From: CAWBRY01 sp963791295
GTDB taxonomy: Bacteria > Bacteroidota > Bacteroidia > Chitinophagales > Chitinophagaceae
Assembly: GCA_963791295.1 (NCBI GenBank)
Contig: CAWBRY010000004.1
Coordinates: 496,001 to 560,000 of the forward strand
Length of the DNA: 64,000 bases
Reading direction: 5' to 3'
Positions 60,275-64,000 of the stretch are shown here, one piece after another (positions within the stretch are counted from its first letter, which is position 1; each line of letters starts with the position of its first letter). A program made the position numbers and the translations under genes. Under the pieces are notes generated by a model. It searched no databases, was not told where the DNA came from, and was given only the letters and a program-made list of their open reading frames with translations.

Positions 60275-60982
60275 ATGCAAGAGAAGAATTACTCAATCAA
60301 AGAATGGGCAAAAGACGATAGGCCCCGAGAAAAACTACTATTAAATGGCCCTGAAAACCTTAGCCACTCTGAGTTGCTGGCCATCCTGATCCAAAACGGA
60401 AACAGGCAAAAGACCGCTGTCGAACTGGCAAAAGAGGTGCTCCGGCTGGGCAAAGACAACCTGAATATGCTGGGCAAATTGTCTATCAAGGAGTTAATGA
60501 AAATCAAGGGAATTGGGGCGGCAAAAGCGGTAACCATTGTTGCCGCCCTGGAGCTTGGGAGAAGGAGGCAGGCCGCCATGGCAATCCAAAAACAAATGGT
60601 TGTTTCCAGCGGAGCTGTGGCCGGCTATCTTCAGGCACGCCTGAAGGACTACCGCCATGAAGTTTTTGCGGTCCTTTACCTAAACCGCGCTAACAAGCTA
60701 AATCATTTTGAAATCGTGAGCGAAGGCGGGATAACGGGTACCGTCGCCGACCCCAGAGTCATATTAAAAAAAGCACTCGAGGAAGATGCGGTGAGTATCA
60801 TCCTTTGCCATAACCATCCTTCCGGGAACTTTAAGCCGAGTCGCGCCGATGAAGAGCTGACGGCAAAGATCACGCAGGCCGCGCGGTTCATAGATATTCG
60901 AGTCCTGGATCATATCATCGTGAGTGATGAAGGCTATTATAGCTTCGCGGATGAGGGAATGTTACTAGATGCTAGATACTAG
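60275..60982 (+). CDS. radC: RadC-family JAB/MPN domain protein
   Basis: The 235-residue protein has an N-terminal helix-hairpin-helix (MLGKLSIKELMKIKGIGAAKAVTIVAALELGRRR) and a C-terminal JAB/MPN+ domain with the metal-binding signature HNHPSGNFKPSRADEELT. It is a putative metal-dependent nuclease or peptidase, named for DNA repair, but the exact role of RadC remains uncertain. The final codons overlap a TAGATAC-type repeat which supplies the TAG stop. Confidence 0.93.
   Translation: MQEKNYSIKEWAKDDRPREKLLLNGPENLSHSELLAILIQNGNRQKTAVELAKEVLRLGKDNLNMLGKLSIKELMKIKGIGAAKAVTIVAALELGRRRQAAMAIQKQMVVSSGAVAGYLQARLKDYRHEVFAVLYLNRANKLNHFEIVSEGGITGTVADPRVILKKALEEDAVSIILCHNHPSGNFKPSRADEELTAKITQAARFIDIRVLDHIIVSDEGYYSFADEGMLLDARY
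60964..60982. repeat. TAGATACT-type repeat over the radC stop
   Basis: Three short units, CTAGATG, CTAGATACT and the following AGCACT, encode the RadC C-terminus (LLDARY) and its TAG stop codon. The same unit family occurs at 42370 and 44307. Confidence 0.45.
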
Positions 60983-60985
60983 CAC

Positions 60986-61300
60986 TCACGCTTGTGCTGT
61001 CGGGCCGCCGAAATTGAGAGGTAATTGTATTTCTTCCAGATCTTTTATTAGTCCATTCGCAGCTTCGTACTTGCCGATGTTTTCGTTGATGGCCTTCATG
61101 AATCGCTTTGCGTGCTGCGGTGTCAATATAATCCTGGACTTTACTTTGCTTTTTGGAGTTCCCGGCATCACATTTACAAAATCAATGACGAACTCTGCAT
61201 GCGAATGTGTAATGATTGCAAGATTGGCATAAGAACCTTCTGCTACTTCTTCTGAGATCTCTATGTTAAGTTGGTTGGGAACATTTTGCTGATCGGCCAT
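60986..61300 (-). CDS. DUF3467 protein
   Basis: The 104-residue protein has the DUF3467 pattern: QLNIEISEEVAEGSYANLAIITHSHAEFVIDFVNVMPGTPKSKVKSRIILTPQHAKRFMKAINENI, a small fold conserved in Bacteroidota that structurally recalls SHOCT/ribbon-type regulators. Function is unknown. It ends 3 nt from the convergent radC gene, and an exact TACTTTTG −7 box sits 24 nt above the start. Confidence 0.9.
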   Translation of the reverse strand: MADQQNVPNQLNIEISEEVAEGSYANLAIITHSHAEFVIDFVNVMPGTPKSKVKSRIILTPQHAKRFMKAINENIGKYEAANGLIKDLEEIQLPLNFGGPTAQA

Positions 61301-61323
61301 AAATCTGAGTTTAAATTAGTTTT

Positions 61324-61331
61324 CAAAAGTA
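61324..61331 (-). promoter_or_regulatory. Bacteroidota −7 promoter box before the DUF3467 gene
   Basis: On the minus strand TACTTTTG matches TAnnTTTG and lies 24 nt upstream of the ATG at 61300. A TTG further upstream (61358–61360) is wider than the usual spacing. Confidence 0.45.
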
Positions 61332-61417
61332 GTAAAAACCTTTTGTCCAGCCCGATACAAATAGGCAGCTGAATTCATTCATTTGACTACACAACGTGTA
61401 TGTCTAATAAAAATGCT

Positions 61418-63481
61418 TTATAAGATCCATCGAACCTGTATTTTTATTTCACTTCTTTTATTCCCTTCAATCTCTTCAGCTCCAGTCCCGATGCTCTCCT
61501 TGCCCCGATAGATCGTTTGCGCAAAACGAAACCAGAAAGAAACTTTTTTTGTGAGATCATAGTTCAAGCTAACATAGTACCGATGACCTTTATCAAAAAA
61601 TGCGGGGATGGAATAGCTATATAATACATCATTTTCATAGGCATAGAGTCGTGAATTGTAGCCATCGGTTTCAAAATATTGCCACCTCAACGCACCGGAA
61701 AAGGCGCTTTTCATGGGCTTATAGATAAGATCCAGGAAACTAAGGAAGCCGGTTTCCTTGCCCTTTCCACGGCGATCATACCAAAGCATCTCCACGCGGT
61801 TCCGAAGTGTTATGACTGCATTCAATTTATAACTTATGTGCACCCTCCAGCTTTGCCGCGGTATGCTGACCAGGGCATTTGTTCTTGATGTATCTGCCGG
61901 TTCGGCACCTTCATTCGCTTGCTTCGTTTCATTTCTGAACTTGGTATATATCTCCAGTTGTTTATTTGGATTATAGGAAAGCTGGACCAGGAAATCCATG
62001 CCGTGACTGGGTGCATCTACCAAATATTTAAGCCATGGAAATTTATACATGTCACCATATGCATCGAGGCGCCACGCCCCAGATAGACGGATAGTGGCGC
62101 CCAAATAGAAACCCATTTCATTGGTTGGATAAGTGTTTTCAGTAAATGCATTGCCATTGATCGATTGGTACGCCTTGCTGATCGTTCGCTGAACCATCGA
62201 AAGGTCGATGCGCGGGTCCACACTCCATAACAGACCATTTATAAATGCCTTATTGAAATTCTTATCTACGGCTGCTTCGCCAAAAAAATGAACATTCCTA
62301 TAGGTGTAGCTGTAGTCAATACTGAAATTACTCCATCGACTTCCACTGATGGCAAATAGATTGTATGGCTCATTCCTCTTTTGCACGGGAATAGAAAAAT
62401 GATAGTAAATACCATTGATTCCAAAATGTAAGCGTTTAGTTCGGTATGCAGCGTTTGCTCCAAAACTCGTTTGGGTTAAATCGTTCCTGTCCGCGTTTTC
62501 ATTCGGCGTTCGATGGTAGCCTGAATTGAGAAAAGATGAAACAAAATCCTCATTATTGACAGTATCAGCTACAAAGTTTGCACTCAGCTTGCGAACGGAC
62601 AAGAAAGCCGTTGCCTCGAACTTCTGTTTTTTAATCGTGATAGCTGCACCCCGGTTAAAGTTGAATTCGCCGGAAGAGGTGTAGGGAAGTAAAGCTGCTG
62701 ATTGCCTCTTAATATTTAATGCATCGGCGCCCTTCTTAAAAGCCAGCGCCTGCCATTGCGTTAGACCCTGCCCAAAGTTGATGGTAAAATCGCCGATTGC
62801 GAGCGACTGGATAATTCCAAGTTTTCTCGCAAAGAAATGAAACGAATAAAAGTCAAATCCTTTTTGTTGAGATCCTCTAAAGAATTGTTCTCCGGCATCT
62901 TTATCGCCCGTAATCCCAAATTGTAAAAGGTTTTTATAAGTATATCGATACCTGAACAAGATGCGTTGGGGGCTGCCCAGGTAAGTTGTTCCCTGGGCAG
63001 ATTTATCAAAGCCGGCAGATCGTTCCAAGGTTTGGGAAACGCGCAGGAGCAAAGTATGGTCCCCTCCTTTCAATCTTAGTTTTGCCTGTGATGCAAGGAC
63101 TAGAGGGGATGAAATCGTAATATAGGGCAACAACCTGCGAATGGTGTTCAGGTCCCATGACGGAACTGCCTGCAATTCATAAATGTGAATCAACTTTCCC
63201 AGAAGCGTGCGATAAGTAATAAGATTTTCAATTTGCAGTTCGGTAATAAATCTCAATTGTTTGAGCTCCTCTGCACCTGCTGTATTTAAATTGATCGGGT
63301 TTTTTCTGAACTGTTCCAATTCAAGCAAATAAGAATCGTCTTCGGTTTCCATCTGCTCCAGATCAGCAAGGTTCTCCAATTGCTGTTCAGTGATTGGATG
63401 GATATCCTGTCCGACCAATGTATCCGCGGTAGTAAGAAATAGCAAACAGAAAACTATCAATATGGTCGGGTGGCTTTTCAA
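61418..63481 (-). CDS. ComEA-like helix-hairpin-helix protein with outer-membrane beta-barrel
   Basis: The 687-residue protein has a signal peptide (MKSHPTILIVFCLLFLTTADTLVG), then two short helix-hairpin-helix units (about residues 58–118, with NPINLNTAGAEELKQLRFITELQIENLITYR and IYELQAVPSWDLNTIRRLLPYI). The remaining ~560 residues form a long beta-rich chain with alternating aromatic strands, ending in an aromatic-rich strand (IKIQVRWIL), typical of an outer-membrane barrel. Helix-hairpin-helix units usually bind DNA. The preceding gene, 12 nt upstream, encodes a PorV/PorQ-like barrel, so the two are probably an operon. Confidence 0.85.
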   Translation of the reverse strand: MKSHPTILIVFCLLFLTTADTLVGQDIHPITEQQLENLADLEQMETEDDSYLLELEQFRKNPINLNTAGAEELKQLRFITELQIENLITYRTLLGKLIHIYELQAVPSWDLNTIRRLLPYITISSPLVLASQAKLRLKGGDHTLLLRVSQTLERSAGFDKSAQGTTYLGSPQRILFRYRYTYKNLLQFGITGDKDAGEQFFRGSQQKGFDFYSFHFFARKLGIIQSLAIGDFTINFGQGLTQWQALAFKKGADALNIKRQSAALLPYTSSGEFNFNRGAAITIKKQKFEATAFLSVRKLSANFVADTVNNEDFVSSFLNSGYHRTPNENADRNDLTQTSFGANAAYRTKRLHFGINGIYYHFSIPVQKRNEPYNLFAISGSRWSNFSIDYSYTYRNVHFFGEAAVDKNFNKAFINGLLWSVDPRIDLSMVQRTISKAYQSINGNAFTENTYPTNEMGFYLGATIRLSGAWRLDAYGDMYKFPWLKYLVDAPSHGMDFLVQLSYNPNKQLEIYTKFRNETKQANEGAEPADTSRTNALVSIPRQSWRVHISYKLNAVITLRNRVEMLWYDRRGKGKETGFLSFLDLIYKPMKSAFSGALRWQYFETDGYNSRLYAYENDVLYSYSIPAFFDKGHRYYVSLNYDLTKKVSFWFRFAQTIYRGKESIGTGAEEIEGNKRSEIKIQVRWIL

Positions 63482-63493
63482 TCCATATAATAT

Positions 63494-64000
63494 TTAGTCT
63501 TTCCGCTGAGAGCGCGATATTAATAACGACAAACCGGGTGTTAGCCCCAACCGAGGATGATAATGTATTGTTATATCTACTCGCAACGCACGCATGCTGA
63601 GTCCCAGGCCCATCCAAACAGAGGATGTGGCTGTCGAAATGCCTGCTCTCGCCAGCAACTGAGGAATGAACTTATATTGAAACCCGGCATTGACATTTAC
63701 AGTGCGATCCTCCTCCTTTTCTATCGTGGTGGTGAGAAGAAATTTCGGTGAAGCATCATATCCGATTCCAATGGTATATAGTAAGGGCAATTTTTCCTTT
63801 TGTTCCAGGCCAAATTTTCCACCGGCTGGATTCTCTATAACTAACCCCGCATGAAGATTCTCCGTTAAGTGTAAAACAGTTCCGAGTTCAAAATTGATTG
63901 CGGCGGATGAGCCGTAGCCGGCGATTCGTATCAAGTGATAATTAAAAGAAGCGCCTATATCCAATTTATTGCCGAGGCTTCTACTATACACCAGTCCCAG
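63494..64000 (-). CDS. PorV/PorQ-like outer-membrane protein, 5′ end beyond the window
   Basis: The open frame runs to the window edge, so only the C-terminal ~168 residues are seen. They form regular 10–12 residue beta-strands (IGASFNYHLIRIAGYG, AAINFELGTVLHLTENLHAGLVI, FLLTTTIEKEEDRTVNVNAGFQYKF, VDITIHYHPRLGLTPGLSLLIS), as in PorV/PorQ or FadL-type barrels. No start codon or signal peptide is visible. It belongs with the HhH-barrel gene in one transcript. Confidence 0.7.
   Translation of the reverse strand: MGLVYSRSLGNKLDIGASFNYHLIRIAGYGSSAAINFELGTVLHLTENLHAGLVIENPAGGKFGLEQKEKLPLLYTIGIGYDASPKFLLTTTIEKEEDRTVNVNAGFQYKFIPQLLARAGISTATSSVWMGLGLSMRALRVDITIHYHPRLGLTPGLSLLISRSQRKD

Noticed and set aside
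1..64000. tRNA, rRNA, CRISPR arrays or insertion sequences
   Set aside because: No T-loop consensus with a cloverleaf, no regular repeat-spacer array, no transposase or matching terminal inverted repeats were seen on reading both strands.

Overview
The window looks like a chromosomal segment from a member of the Bacteroidota, probably close to the Chitinophagaceae. Supporting signs are a secreted protein with a C-terminal type IX secretion (T9SS) sorting tail, prs–rplY–pth in the usual order, a DUF3467 gene, a helix-hairpin-helix outer-membrane barrel next to a PorV/PorQ-like barrel, promoters with the TAnnTTTG −7 box, and many small stress proteins typical of this group. I see no rRNA, tRNA, CRISPR array, prophage or insertion sequence.

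Layout. 1–5.2 kb: a di-heme cytochrome c, a heparan-N-acetyltransferase-like membrane protein and a T9SS cargo protein. 5.4–11.9 kb: a tightly packed operon (exported DinB protein, ethanolamine-type permease, glutamine-synthetase-like ligase, Fe-alcohol dehydrogenase, and a glutamine amidotransferase fused to an aldehyde dehydrogenase). Together these can be read as a gamma-glutamylation route for an amino alcohol, most simply ethanolamine. 11.9–14.1 kb: an AI-2E-type permease and a holin-like/YtxH envelope-stress operon. 14.6–21.1 kb: a signalling block with a CHASE3 kinase, an NtrC-type sigma-54 activator, a four-PAS kinase and two stand-alone receivers. 21.7–32.8 kb: a general-stress island (DUF4142, topoisomerase IB, SDR, sorbosone-dehydrogenase-like protein, PNPOx-like protein, DUF2383, Cys-rich four-helix protein, Ku with split LigD PE and Pol genes, DUF1328). 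33.2–41.9 kb: one 8.7 kb gene for a cyclic beta-1,2-glucan synthase homologue. 42.5–45.4 kb: a DUF892 ferritin-like protein, a TPP riboswitch with its own promoter and terminator ahead of a YihY/BrkB membrane protein, and a 2-hydroxyacid dehydrogenase. 45.4–53.6 kb: an exported sugar-oxidation group (GMC dehydrogenase plus small subunit, TIM-barrel isomerase, TolB-like, double thioredoxin, Dabb, ThuA, aldo/keto reductase). 53.7–64 kb: an AraC regulator, fused 2-oxoacid dehydrogenase E1, FAH-family enzyme, pth, rplY, prs, radC, DUF3467, the HhH barrel and a truncated PorV/PorQ-like gene.

How the parts may connect. Many stress-type genes carry a TGG-N8-TT element just upstream of the start. The best copy, at 16551–16566, is a canonical sigma-54 −24/−12 site in front of a response regulator beside the NtrC-type activator, so a sigma-54-controlled stress regulon is plausible. 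The two observations I rate highest are the TPP riboswitch controlling a YihY/BrkB gene, which is not a known thiamine gene, and the gamma-glutamyl amino-alcohol operon with its amidotransferase–aldehyde dehydrogenase fusion.
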